Notes: a model not told the origin generated them from the sequence alone. Shown: positions 9,501-16,983, counted from the first letter of the stretch. The stretch is DNA of 64,000 bases from an uncultured Phycisphaerales bacterium (GCA_937995595.1 CALKJW010000005.1:1-64000), one strand, 5' to 3'. Translations and numbers: made by a program.

Positions 9501-9515
9501 CCGTGCACGCCGTGA
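6504..9515 (+). CDS. Large secreted protein with four beta-sandwich-like repeats and a dockerin-like C-terminus
   Basis: A 1003-residue protein. ATG 6504 is chosen because it follows the GAGAGGAG ribosome site and opens a clear Sec signal peptide (AGLLAITAAVGC..AASAQ). About four degenerate units follow, each with a GWSF block, an (A)VADxDEWDD block, a LSLEFxSSWRxE block, and a DWWWAVDNL block near its end. They resemble MAM/concanavalin-like extracellular domains, though I cannot assign the fold. The C-terminus (about 940-1003) reads CDADWDRNGSVEVADIFAFL then SAWF, with a second IFAFLSEWF. This is the dockerin-like EF-hand pair common in Phycisphaerales exported proteins and probably a sorting or anchoring signal. 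Function unknown; probably cell surface or secreted. A strong terminator follows. Confidence 0.85.
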   Translation: MRTRPAGTAGLLAITAAVGCAAGAASAQTIFYNETFNSAVRNQTSGDPRITLACGASPVWSKSAPGWTVNDCGVSTYACRTGLCPPQGFTCATCTNTAGILEFEGWSFVLGSWWITVDVQRRPEFFQGNSFDPIPRASGIVAVADPDEWDDEGDPDTNCGYYNAFMTSPTISLTGADLSTLSLEFGSSWRDECCDDGESQSNNQTASIVAVYTTPGGTIEVPVLLWQSDPNLPNFKDDAPNELVTLSAVTLNAPVGATAVSFRFGLTNAGNDWWWAVDNLYLRADVLGTPTTLWFEDFEGVTLQPPVNEGVSGCAINYCGVGVYTHVGPNGVTVSLDPAAGTGGVPDWRGWSFVDAPFFTCIDPQTVNGIPQGRAQFALSDGVFAVADSDEFDDLPGGRPLITTLSTPAINIAARTTQTLVLSFASSWAHEPGQNASITAVYDVGGSVQLAYWSGNPLDAEFKGTNLSELVVLPLVVPPGATTVSIQFYYEGTNNWWWAIDNIKVFEGEATVSIEEECPVRDRMYVAPLVNYPPCFTPWAPDAPLGWTEEPFTGIGGRPEWQGWSFANWEWWYTNVDNQLRDQFTLADGFIAIADPDEWDDFPTSNSFFNAYMTSPAIPLPGSFTTVELAFDSSWRPECCDDAPGQTNNQTATIEAIYTVGGVDQPPVNVLLWQSNPSLPNFKPDATNERVTVGTAALQIPVGATAVKFRIGLSNARNDWWWAMDDLELSVDGARVFLETFDQPQNLQAPPTEQPPTGLCRYWSRVVDQGTGWAADNSGVSGCNFASSEDFYGFAAWLKDAWVLAEGGSRNLFGSPTAYVSDFQARGCDGTAMLLSPVFNIGIINENSLQLSFRSGWLAEVGHVSQVQVSYDGGPFTPVLVWNADAAINDPTYKASSPDEIVTLALNNPSGATSVRLRFVDQSSGYWAICEVSLTGTVGQAVQYCDADWDRNGSVEVADIFAFLSAWFSNDPAAVSFGGAPGVPAIFAFLSEWFAAGVGPCTP

Positions 9516-9568
9516 CCGAGTGTTCCTGATCCCGGCGTGTGCCGGGTGTGGCCTCAACGACGACAAGG

Positions 9569-9600
9569 GGCCCCCGTCGAAGGACGGGGGCCTTCTCTTT
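9569..9600 (+). terminator. Rho-independent terminator after the secreted repeat protein
   Basis: A perfect 10-bp stem GGCCCCCGTC / GACGGGGGCC with a GAAG tetraloop (9579-9582), followed by TTCTCTTT. It lies 54 nt after the stop of the 6504-9515 gene. Confidence 0.9.
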
Positions 9601-9700
9601 GCGCAGGGCTCATCGAACCTTGACGCTTCGAGACAATGCGCGAGCTGACTGCTTGTTACGATCGATGTTGCATTTCACCCTTCGCACCGGAGACCCCCGC

Positions 9701-11566
9701 ATGCTGTCCGCCCTGCTCGCGTTGCTGCTGGCATCGTCGTTGGCCGCGCACCCGGACCACGACGAGCCGGGCCTGATCGTCCACTTCGCGCCCGGCGTGC
9801 ACGAGGTCGAGAACGGCGTGATCGAGGACGCCACGCACACCGTTCGCGCTCGCGTGCAGGGCAGGCCGCAGGCGGTCAACATCGGGCCGGCGTTCGCGTA
9901 CGCCTTCGACGGCGCGGGGGACTACCTGGTCATCTCCGACAAGATCGACGGCGGCCGTCGCGGCCTGCCTGCCCGCGACATCTCCGTCGAGGCGTGGGTG
10001 AACCTGAACGAGACGACCGACTGGGGAGGGATTGTCGGCTGCGTGCAGGACAACGGCGACGCCGAGAAGGGCTGGGTGCTCGGCTACAACAAGCGGAACT
10101 TCACCTTCGGCCTTGCCAGCGTGGGGGCCGACGACGGCGACGGCAGCATGACGTACCTTGCGGGCAGGACCCGCATCGTCACCGGGCGGTGGTACCACGT
10201 CGTCGGCACCTACGACGGCGCGACCATGCGCCTGTACGTCAACGGGCGCCTGGACGGGGAGAGCGCCGAGCAGTCCGGTGACATCCTCTACGACGAGACC
10301 GCGCCGTACGTTGTCGGGTGCTACCTCGACCGCAACGAGAAGCACGCGCTGGACGGCGCGCTGCACCGCGTCAAGGTCTTCAACCGGGCGCTGCCCGCCG
10401 AGCACGTCGCGCAGGTGGCCGCGAAGAACGAGAACCTGTGGAAGTGGGAGCCCGGCGAGGCGGACCTGAAGTTCCTCGTCGAGCCCTACCTGCAGTTCGC
10501 GACGCTGAACTCGATCGTGGTGATGAGCGAGACGGACAGGCCGTCGCGTGCAATCGTCGAATACGGCAAGGCGCAGCCGCTGACGCTCACCGCCGAGCGG
10601 ACCGAGGCCTCGCACCTGGCCGAGGTCCCGCTGGTCGGCCTGGAGCCGATGACCACGTACTTCTACCGCGTGTCGCGGGTCGACGCCGAGGGGCGGATGC
10701 TCCGAGGCCCGATCCGGTCGTTCCAGACCGCCGTGCCCGCGGACATGCCGTGGTCGTTCGCCATCATCGGCGACACGCAGCGCAACCCGGAGATCACACG
10801 CAGGTGCGCCGAGGGCTCGTACGGCCTGCGGCCCAACTTCCTCCTGCACTGCGGCGACGTCGTGGACGACGGCTTTGCCAAGAACCAGTGGCTCAAGGAC
10901 TTCTTCGAGCCGTGCGCGGAACTGCTGGCGCACGTGCCGGTGTACCCGGTCATCGGCAACCACGAAAAGAACTCACATTTCTATTACGAGTACTTCTCCC
11001 TGCCTGAACCCGAATATTACTACACGTTCACCTACGGCAACGCCCAGTTCTTCATGGTCGACTCCAACAAGGACTGCTCGCCGGGGTCCGAGCAGTACCG
11101 CCGGCTCGAGGCCGACCTCGCGGCGTCGCGGGCCGCGTGGAAGTTCGCCGCGCACCACCACCCGCCGTTCTCGTCGGACAACGACGACTACGGCGACACC
11201 CTCAAGGGCGACCCGGCCAAGAAGCCGGTGTACGGCGACCTGCGCGTCCGCCAACTGGTCCCGCTGTACGAGAAGTACGGCGTCGACATCGTCTTCAGCG
11301 GCCACATCCACTCCTACGAGCGCACGTGGCCCATCCTCGAGATGAAGATCAACCAGGCGCGAGGCATCCGCTACATCATCTCGGGCGGCGGCGGGGGAGG
11401 GCTCGAGACCGCCGCGCCCAACCGCGTCTGGTTCACGCACCACGTCAAGCGTGCCCACCACTACTGCTACCTGGCCATCCACGACCGGACGCTGCACTTC
11501 AAGGCCTACGACACCGAGGGCGTTCTGTTCGACCAGTTCGAACTGGTCAAGCCAGAGGGCCGCTGA
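9701..11566 (+). CDS. Secreted LamG-metallophosphoesterase (purple acid phosphatase-like)
   Basis: A 621-residue protein. ATG 9701 is preferred because GGAGA stands 7-8 nt upstream and the protein then starts with a signal peptide (MLSALLALLLASSLAAHPDH). Domains: a LamG-type concanavalin-like lectin fold (about 55-235, with WYHVVGTYDGATMRLYVNG), a fibronectin-like PAP N-terminal domain (about 258-345), and a calcineurin-like phosphoesterase (about 349-580). Metal-ligand motifs are GDTQ, GDVVDD, GNHE, the AHHHPP histidines and GHIHSYER. The Tyr of the purple-acid-phosphatase GDxxY motif is Asp here, so the purple charge-transfer property should be absent. It probably hydrolyses extracellular phosphomonoesters; a link to the nearby phosphonate operon through phosphorus scavenging is only an inference. 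Confidence 0.88.
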   Translation: MLSALLALLLASSLAAHPDHDEPGLIVHFAPGVHEVENGVIEDATHTVRARVQGRPQAVNIGPAFAYAFDGAGDYLVISDKIDGGRRGLPARDISVEAWVNLNETTDWGGIVGCVQDNGDAEKGWVLGYNKRNFTFGLASVGADDGDGSMTYLAGRTRIVTGRWYHVVGTYDGATMRLYVNGRLDGESAEQSGDILYDETAPYVVGCYLDRNEKHALDGALHRVKVFNRALPAEHVAQVAAKNENLWKWEPGEADLKFLVEPYLQFATLNSIVVMSETDRPSRAIVEYGKAQPLTLTAERTEASHLAEVPLVGLEPMTTYFYRVSRVDAEGRMLRGPIRSFQTAVPADMPWSFAIIGDTQRNPEITRRCAEGSYGLRPNFLLHCGDVVDDGFAKNQWLKDFFEPCAELLAHVPVYPVIGNHEKNSHFYYEYFSLPEPEYYYTFTYGNAQFFMVDSNKDCSPGSEQYRRLEADLAASRAAWKFAAHHHPPFSSDNDDYGDTLKGDPAKKPVYGDLRVRQLVPLYEKYGVDIVFSGHIHSYERTWPILEMKINQARGIRYIISGGGGGGLETAAPNRVWFTHHVKRAHHYCYLAIHDRTLHFKAYDTEGVLFDQFELVKPEGR

Positions 11567-11639
11567 GCGCGCGCCGAACGCCAAGACCGACGCCGCGCCG
11601 GTGACGGCGTTGATCGTTCTCCGCAGTCTCCAGCGCCGC

Positions 11640-12257
11640 TTACGGTTGGCCCAACTCCTTCATCACGTCCTCGGTGATGTCGCTCCCCTCGGGCGCGACG
11701 GCCACCGGGCGGCCCAGGAAGGACTCGACCAGCCGCTCGGGATCGGTGGCGGTGATGGCGCGGTCGGCGTGGCGCGAGGCGATCACGTGGGTGAAGCGGC
11801 GGCGCTCGGCGACCTTGGCCGCGGCGGCGCGGACCTTGTCGTACGCCTCGACGTACTGGCGCGCGACGAAGTCGTTGAAGTCCTGCTGCGCCTGCCCCCG
11901 GAGCAGCGAGTAGTCGTTGCGGCGCTTCTGATAGTCCCGCGCGCGGGCCTGCGCGGCGGGGTCGTCCGGGTCGTCGAGTTTGAGTTGCGACTCCAGCGCG
12001 GCGATCTCGTCCTCCAGCGGCTTGAGGCGCTGGCGGGTGCGCTCTTCCTCCGCCCGGCGCGTCGCCTCGAAGCGCTCGCCGACCACGAGTTTCTCCATCA
12101 GGTCGTAGACGTCGCAGGTGGCGACCCGTGCGGGCACGGGCTCGTCGTCGGCACGCCCCAGCGCGGCGGCGGCCGCGGGCGGCTGGCCGGCGCGGAGAGC
12201 CATGACCAGACACAGGGCGATCGCGGCGTAGAGGGTCAGTCGTTCGGCGCGGGGCAT
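11640..12257 (-). CDS. OmpH/Skp-family periplasmic chaperone
   Basis: A 205-residue exported protein: an N-terminal hydrophobic signal (LTLYAAIALCLVMALRAG), then VATCDVYDLMEKLV, the usual Skp/OmpH opening strand. A long charged helical region follows (about 65-150) with EEERTRQRLKPLEDEIAALE, consistent with the coiled-coil tentacles that hold unfolded outer-membrane proteins. A second beta element (FTHVIASRHADRAITATDPE) closes the body domain. Skp works with the BAM machinery in the periplasm. It is not beside bamA here and is convergent with the phosphoesterase gene, 73 bp apart, with no obvious terminator between them. The distinct Cys in VATCDV is unusual but not informative. Confidence 0.8.
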   Translation of the reverse strand: MPRAERLTLYAAIALCLVMALRAGQPPAAAAALGRADDEPVPARVATCDVYDLMEKLVVGERFEATRRAEEERTRQRLKPLEDEIAALESQLKLDDPDDPAAQARARDYQKRRNDYSLLRGQAQQDFNDFVARQYVEAYDKVRAAAAKVAERRRFTHVIASRHADRAITATDPERLVESFLGRPVAVAPEGSDITEDVMKELGQP

Positions 12258-12429
12258 GGGTCGTTCCTTCCGAGTGTGTGCGTGCGGCAGAGGTTAGAGC
12301 GCGAGGCGGCCCGCCGGAAGACGCCGGGTCCCGCGTCGGCCGGGCGCGTCGCCGTTGGGTCGGTCCCGGGCCGAGCGGGCGCGCGGCGACCCGGCGCGAT
12401 ATGCTTCGCACTTTGATCGAGGAGCCCTC

Positions 12430-13584
12430 ATGCGTGACCCGCGGCTGGAGAAACTGGCGGATGTGATCGTGCGGTACTCGACGCGCGTCCGGCGGGGCGA
12501 TCTGGTCGGCATCCAGGCCGAACCTGGCGCGATGCCGCTGATCGAGGCGCTGTACGTCGCGGTGCTGCGCGCGGGCGGCAACCCGTTCTGGACACCGCGT
12601 TCCGAGTCGCTGCACGAACTGCTGCTGACCGTGGGGAGCGACGAGCAGATCCGCTACATGTCGCCGATCGACCTGCACCGCGTGCAGACGATGGACGTGC
12701 ACATCGGCCTGTGGGCGGAGGTGAACAGCCGCTACCTGAGCCGCGTGGACCCGGCGCGGGTCGCCGCGCACCAGTCGGCCCGCAAGCCGTGGTTCAAGGT
12801 GTTCATGGAGCGCGCGGCCAGGGCGCAGAGCAACGAGCCGGGCGGCCTCCGCTGGTGCGGCACGGCCTACCCCACCGACGGCGCAGCGCAGGACGCGGAG
12901 ATGTCGCTCCGGCAGTACGAGGAGTTTGTCTTCCGCGCCGGCCTGCTGCACCTGCCCGACCCCGTCCGCGCGTGGGAGCAGGTGCACGAGCGGCAGGAGC
13001 GCGTCCGCGAGTTTCTGCAGGGGAAGAAGCACCTGCGATTCCGCGCGCCCGCGGCGGACGGGCACGACGGCACCGACCTGCGCGTCGACGTTTCCAAGGG
13101 CGTGTGGATCAACTGCGCCGGGCGCGAGAACTTCCCCGACGGCGAGGTCTTCGCCGGGCCGACGGGCGTCGACGGGCACGTGAACTACACCTACCCGGCC
13201 GTGTACCAGGGGCGCGAGGTCGAGGGCGTGCGGCTGGTGTTCAAGGCCGGGCGCGTCGTGAACGCCAGCGCCAGGAAGGGCGAGGACTTCCTCATCAAGA
13301 TGCTCGACCAGGACGCCGGCGCGCGCGCACTCGGCGAGATCGCCATCGGCACCAACTACGCCATCCGCGAGTTCAGCCGCAACACGCTGTTTGATGAGAA
13401 GATCGGCGGCACGTTCCACGCCGCGGTCGGCGCGGGCTACCCCGAGAGCGGCAACAGCAACGAGAGCGGCCTGCACTGGGACATGGTGTGCGACCTCCGT
13501 CGCGGCGGGACGATCGAGGCCGACGGCGAGGTCTTCCACAAGGACGGAAGGTTCCTGCAGCCGGGCTGGCCGGGGAACGACTGA
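12430..13584 (+). CDS. M29-family metallo-aminopeptidase (AmpS/PepS-like)
   Basis: A 384-residue cytoplasmic protein without a signal. ATG 12430 follows GAGGAG at 5 nt. It matches aminopeptidase family M29 (thermophilic aminopeptidase II, AmpS, PepS): an N-terminal domain with RRGDLVGIQAEPGAMPLIEA, and a C-terminal metal-binding domain with FPDGEVFAGPTG (metal-ligand Glu), GEIAIGTNYAI (Glu), the LFDEKIGGTFHAAVGAGYPE block (Glu, His), and SGLHWDMVCDLR (His, Asp). Together these supply the two-metal site seen in the family. It removes N-terminal residues from peptides during general peptide turnover. It is followed after 12 nt by the flavin amine oxidase gene, which may be co-transcribed. Confidence 0.92.
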   Translation: MRDPRLEKLADVIVRYSTRVRRGDLVGIQAEPGAMPLIEALYVAVLRAGGNPFWTPRSESLHELLLTVGSDEQIRYMSPIDLHRVQTMDVHIGLWAEVNSRYLSRVDPARVAAHQSARKPWFKVFMERAARAQSNEPGGLRWCGTAYPTDGAAQDAEMSLRQYEEFVFRAGLLHLPDPVRAWEQVHERQERVREFLQGKKHLRFRAPAADGHDGTDLRVDVSKGVWINCAGRENFPDGEVFAGPTGVDGHVNYTYPAVYQGREVEGVRLVFKAGRVVNASARKGEDFLIKMLDQDAGARALGEIAIGTNYAIREFSRNTLFDEKIGGTFHAAVGAGYPESGNSNESGLHWDMVCDLRRGGTIEADGEVFHKDGRFLQPGWPGND

Positions 13585-13596
13585 CCGGGGCGCGCG

Positions 13597-15084
13597 ATGT
13601 CCGTTTCTCTTTACGCACGACTGGCCCGACGATTCGCCCCGCCAACCGACGCGGAGCGGCGCACGTTCCTCAAGGCGACGCTCGCCGCGGGGACGGCGGC
13701 GCTGCTCGCCGGGCCCGCGCGCGGCGCGGCGGCGCTGGCGCGGCGCGGCTCGCGCGACGGCAAGCGCGTCGTCGTCATCGGCGCGGGCCTGTCGGGCCTG
13801 GCGTGCGCCCACGAACTGCTCAACGCCGGGCACGAGGTGACCGTGCTCGAGGCCCGCGGGCGCGTCGGCGGGCGCGTGCTGAGTTTCGCCGACGTCGTGC
13901 CCAATCGGAACGTCGAGGGCGGCGGCGAACTCATCGGCGCCAACCACCCGCTGTGGGTCGCCTACGCGGCGCGGCTCGGGCTCGAGTTCCTCGACGTGAC
14001 CGAGGGCGAGGGCGAGTTCCCCGTAGTGCTCGGCGGGCGGCGGCTCTCGGCGGCCGAGTCCGAAGCGCTCTGGGAGGAGATGACCGACGCGCTGGGCGCG
14101 ATGAACGACGACGCGCGGGGCGTCAACCCCGATGCGCCGTGGCGCGCGCAACGCGCCGCCGAACTCGATGCGCGCAGCGTGCGGGCGTGGATCGACGCGC
14201 AGGACGTCTCGCCGCTGTGCCGCGCGGGGCTCGCGGCCCAACTCGCGGCGGACAACGCCGTCGCGCCCGAGCGCCAGTCGTACCTCGCGCTGCTCGCGTG
14301 CGTGCGCGCCGGCGGGTTCGAGAAGTACTGGACCGACAGCGAGGTCTACCGCTGCCGCGGCGGGAACCAGCAGTTGCCGCGCAGGCTGGCCGAGCGCATC
14401 GGGGCCGACCGTCTGATCACCGGCGCGGCCGTGGGGCGCATCGAGCGCGTGCCGAACGGCGTCCGCGTCCGCGCGGCCGATGGTCGCGAGTGGCCGTGCG
14501 ACGAGGCGGTGCTCGCCGTGCCGCCGACGGTCTGGGGTCGCATCGAGGCGGACCCGCCGCTGCCCGCGGACCTTGCGCCGCAGATGGGCTGCGCGGTCAA
14601 GCACCTGTCGCGGGTGAAGGGCCGCTTCTGGGAGCGCGAGGGCCTCTCGCCCGACATGATGACCGACGGCGACGTGTGCATGACGTGGGACGGGACCGAC
14701 GGCCAGCACGCGGCGGGCAATGGGCAGGCCGGCGCGGCGTGCTTGACGGCGTTCTCGGGCGGGCCGGGCGCCGAGCGCCTGCGCGGGCGCGAGTCCGAAG
14801 CACGCGAGCGCGCCTACGCCGAACAGATCGGCGCGGTGTACACCACCTACGCGGCGAACGTCGAGGCCACGCGCTTCATGGACTGGCCCGGCGACGAATG
14901 GACGCGCTGCGGCTACTCGTTCCCCGCGCCGGGCGAGGTCACGCGGCTGGGACGCCGCCGCGTCGAGCCGCTGATGGACGGCCGGCTGCACGTGGCCGGC
15001 GAGCACACGTGCATCAAGTTCGTCGGCTACATGGAGGGCGCGCTGCAGAGCGGCGTGCGCATCGCGCGGCGGATCGCGGTGTGA
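13597..15084 (+). CDS. Flavin amine oxidase family protein with Tat-like leader
   Basis: A 495-residue FAD protein. The N-terminus has ERRTFLKATLAAGTAALLAG, a Tat-like leader (single Arg-Arg, not the full SRRxFLK consensus), suggesting export with bound cofactor. FAD-binding motifs are VVVIGAGLSGLACAHELLNA (about 58-77) and VLEARGRVGGRVLS just after, as in monoamine oxidase and related enzymes. The C-terminus has HVAGEHTCIKFVGYMEGALQ, the usual FAD-contact segment, with GAL..SG following. The substrate (amine, amino acid or polyene) cannot be determined. The gene probably shares a transcript with the aminopeptidase upstream. Downstream lies the first compound palindromic repeat. Confidence 0.85.
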   Translation: MSVSLYARLARRFAPPTDAERRTFLKATLAAGTAALLAGPARGAAALARRGSRDGKRVVVIGAGLSGLACAHELLNAGHEVTVLEARGRVGGRVLSFADVVPNRNVEGGGELIGANHPLWVAYAARLGLEFLDVTEGEGEFPVVLGGRRLSAAESEALWEEMTDALGAMNDDARGVNPDAPWRAQRAAELDARSVRAWIDAQDVSPLCRAGLAAQLAADNAVAPERQSYLALLACVRAGGFEKYWTDSEVYRCRGGNQQLPRRLAERIGADRLITGAAVGRIERVPNGVRVRAADGREWPCDEAVLAVPPTVWGRIEADPPLPADLAPQMGCAVKHLSRVKGRFWEREGLSPDMMTDGDVCMTWDGTDGQHAAGNGQAGAACLTAFSGGPGAERLRGRESEARERAYAEQIGAVYTTYAANVEATRFMDWPGDEWTRCGYSFPAPGEVTRLGRRRVEPLMDGRLHVAGEHTCIKFVGYMEGALQSGVRIARRIAV

Positions 15085-15106
15085 GCGAAGAGCGGAGGTC
15101 AGTGCG

Positions 15107-15240
15107 TTCCCCTCTCCCCATCTTCGATGGGGAGAGGGGCCCGAGCGCAGCGAGGGCGGTGAGGGGCGGTTCTCAACGCGCCCCTCACCGGCTCGGCCTG
15201 CGGCCTCGCCACCTCTCCCCGCGGGGCGGGGAGAGGGGAA
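15107..15240. repeat. Compound palindromic repeat, copy A (elements E1 + E2)
   Basis: Two elements of one family lie in opposite orientation. E1 (15107-15168) has a 12-bp hairpin CCCCTCTCCCCA / TGGGGAGAGGGG, then a tail rich in CGAG..CGAGG..GGTGAGGGG. E2 (15180-15240) is the same design inverted, with a GC-rich loop. A near-identical mirrored pair lies at 15730-15863, and the DUF559 gene sits between them. A further small hairpin, GGTGCTC/GAGCACC, is at 15261-15278. Confidence 0.9.
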
Positions 15241-15297
15241 AGAAGGGCGCAGCCAGGGCGGGTGCTCGATGGAGCACCCGCGCAGCCCGTCCAACGA

Positions 15298-15708
15298 TCA
15301 AGCGGATCCGGGCGGCCAGGGTTTGCCCAGTGCCACGAACTGCTCGGAGATGACCTTGCCAACGACATGCAGGACCAGTCCGGGGTCGCGATAGAGCGTG
15401 CTTCCGTCGATCCGGCAGACGCGGATTCCAAGCCCGCGCATGAAGGCGTCGCGTGCCGCGTCGCGATCGGGTGCCGCCCGGTGGATCGCGCCGTCGAGTT
15501 CAACGACCAGCATCGCCCGGGCGCAGTAGAAGTCCGCGGTGTACGGTCCGATCGGGTGCTGTCGGCGGAACTTCAGGCCGCCGAAGCGTCGATCGCGGAG
15601 CAGGTTCCACAGTCTCTTCTCGGCGCGGTTCATCTGCGTGCGAAGCACCCTCGCGCGGTCGCGACCCGGTGAGTCGGGCGAGGCTCGATCATCGGGCGAG
15701 AACCGCAT
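15298..15708 (-). CDS. DUF559 (Vsr-like, PD-(D/E)XK fold) endonuclease-domain protein
   Basis: A 136-residue protein of the DUF559 family, related to very-short-patch-repair and other PD-(D/E)XK nucleases. I start at ATG 15708 (MRFSPDD...); the open frame further upstream to 16005 only translates repeat DNA. Core: NRAEKRLWNLLRDRRFGGLK, FRRQHPIGPYTADFYCAR with the active-site Asp, and AMLVVELDGAIH giving the E-x-D half of the site. Then come GIRVCRIDG and a C-terminal helix. The nuclease activity is known for the fold, not shown for this family. The gene is bracketed at both ends by mirrored pairs of palindromic repeats (15107-15240 and 15730-15863), which suggests it travels with, or acts on, these repeats. 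Confidence 0.85.
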   Translation of the reverse strand: MRFSPDDRASPDSPGRDRARVLRTQMNRAEKRLWNLLRDRRFGGLKFRRQHPIGPYTADFYCARAMLVVELDGAIHRAAPDRDAARDAFMRGLGIRVCRIDGSTLYRDPGLVLHVVGKVISEQFVALGKPWPPGSA

Positions 15709-15729
15709 GTTGCGGAAGATACCCAAACC

Positions 15730-15863
15730 ACCCCTCACCGGCTCGGCCTGCGGCCTCGCCACCTCTCCCCGCGGTGCGGGGAGAGGGGAAGGCGCTGGTA
15801 CTTCCCCTCTCCCCATCTTCGATGGGGAGAGGTGCCCGAGCGCAGCGAGGGCGGTGAGGGGCG
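15730..15863. repeat. Compound palindromic repeat, copy B (elements E2 + E1)
   Basis: E2 (15730-15790) differs from E2 of copy A at one position by eye. E1 (15802-15863) likewise nearly matches E1 of copy A. The pair order is reversed relative to copy A, so the whole reads E1-E2-gene-E2-E1, with each element type kept in the same orientation. Copy B ends 22 nt upstream of the DUF559 start. Confidence 0.9.
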
Positions 15864-16002
15864 CTTCTCGCGGCGGTGTGCGCGGCGGCTCTGTTGCCAT
15901 GACGTGCCTCGGGTCACGCTGCTCTGGGTAGGGCCAATGGGGTACGGGCGAGCTGGGAAGAACTCCGAGATCAGTCGTGCTGCCGGTCGATGCAGCCGCA
16001 TT

Positions 16003-16038
16003 CAAAAAAGCAAAGGCCCGGGCGAGTTGCCCGGGCCC
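16003..16038 (-). terminator. Rho-independent terminator of the rplI operon
   Basis: On the minus strand, GGCCCGGGC / GCCCGGGCC forms a 9-bp stem (16015-16023 with 16029-16037) with a 5-nt loop, followed by TTTGCTTTTTT. It lies about 35 nt after the rplI stop. Confidence 0.92.
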
Positions 16039-16071
16039 GTGTGTTGTATGACGTTGTGAGCCGTCCGCGGA

Positions 16072-16785
16072 TCAGTTCTTGGCCTTCTTGCCGGCCTTCT
16101 TGGGCTTCTCGCCCGCGGCCTGTGTCTCGGCCGCGGCAGGGGCCGGGGCGGTGTCCTCCTTGGGCGCCCAGCCGGTCTTGGGCTTCTCGAGCAGGTCGAT
16201 CGGCGGGGCCTTGGGGCGCGAGCGTTCCGGGCGGTCGGGCCGGTCGCCCTTGCCAGCCTTGGACTTGTCCACCACCTCGCCCTCGTCGTTGATCTCGATC
16301 TCCTCGCGCTCCTCGGTGTCGAGTTTGCGGTCGGCCAGCACCCACAACTTGATGTCGGTCGCGAGGTCGGTCTCGAACTTGATGTGCACCGTGTACGTGT
16401 CGACGCGCTTGATCGCCTCGTTCAGGCGCACGTCGCGCGGGCGGACGTTGGCGAAGCCCGCCGCGTTGAGCGCCGCGGCGATCTCCTGCTGCGTCACGCC
16501 CGCGTACAGGATGCCCTGATCGTTGCACGAGCGCTCGATGTGCAGCTCGTAGCCGGCGAGTTTCTCGATCGTCGCCGCGCGCTGGTTGCGCTGCTCGGCC
16601 AGTTGGCGCTCGGCCTCGATGCGCTTGGCCTGCAGGCTCTTGATCAGTTCCTCGCTGGGCTCCGTGGCCAGTTGCCGCGGCAGCAGGAAGTTGCGGGCGT
16701 AGCCCAGCCGGACCTTGACGACGTCGCCCACGATGCCGAGGTTCTCGACGGATTCGGTCAGAAGCAGTTCAACGTTGCGAGCCAT
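16072..16785 (-). CDS. rplI: Large ribosomal subunit protein bL9 with long C-terminal extension
   Basis: A 237-residue protein against a usual length near 150. The N-terminal domain is typical: VELLLTESVENLGIVGDVVK, VRLGYARNFLLPRQLA. A long connecting helix (about 43-75) and the C-terminal rRNA-binding domain (GILYAGVTQQEIAAALNAAG, LNEAIKRVDTYTVHIKF) follow. After about residue 155 an acidic then Pro/Ala/Lys-rich tail ends GEKPKKAGKKAKN; such tails also occur on bL25 and Pth in this operon. AAGGA precedes ATG 16785. It is the last gene of the housekeeping operon and ends at a strong terminator. rpsR, normally between ssb and rplI, is missing. Confidence 0.95.
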   Translation of the reverse strand: MARNVELLLTESVENLGIVGDVVKVRLGYARNFLLPRQLATEPSEELIKSLQAKRIEAERQLAEQRNQRAATIEKLAGYELHIERSCNDQGILYAGVTQQEIAAALNAAGFANVRPRDVRLNEAIKRVDTYTVHIKFETDLATDIKLWVLADRKLDTEEREEIEINDEGEVVDKSKAGKGDRPDRPERSRPKAPPIDLLEKPKTGWAPKEDTAPAPAAAETQAAGEKPKKAGKKAKN

Positions 16786-16983
16786 GATGCGCTGTCCTTT
16801 CCCGGCGTTCGTGCGCCGGCGGAAGTTGAGGAGCGGGCTTCCGGGCCACGCGGCCCGAACCGCCCCAGCGGTGACTATGAAAGTCCTGAGTCCATGGTCC
16901 TGAGTGTTGCGTTCCGGATCGATTGCCTGCGTTCCCTTGTCCGAATTTCAGGCAATCAGGACCCAAAGCCGAGCACTCACACA
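16786..16983. promoter_or_regulatory. rplI leader with inverted and direct repeats (rpsR position)
   Basis: 198 bp between ssb and rplI. GATTGCCTG (16921-16929) and CAGGCAATC (16949-16957) form a perfect 9-bp inverted repeat with a 19-nt loop. GTCCTGAGT is directly repeated at 16883-16891 and 16897-16905. This is where rpsR often sits, but no S18-like frame exists. A leader structure controlling rplI is plausible; the function is unproven. Confidence 0.45.

Noticed and set aside
6579-9566. Minus-strand frame of about 995 codons opposite the secreted repeat protein
   Set aside because: No motif, and repetitive Arg/Asp/Gly content mirrors the plus-strand repeats.
9539-9700. Longer start for the LamG-phosphoesterase
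   Set aside because: The extension runs through the terminator of the previous gene; the signal peptide and ribosome site fit ATG 9701.
15709-16005. N-terminal extension of the DUF559 frame
   Set aside because: It translates the repeat copy B and unconserved DNA (PSPLPAPRGE-type residues); the family domain begins after ATG 15708.
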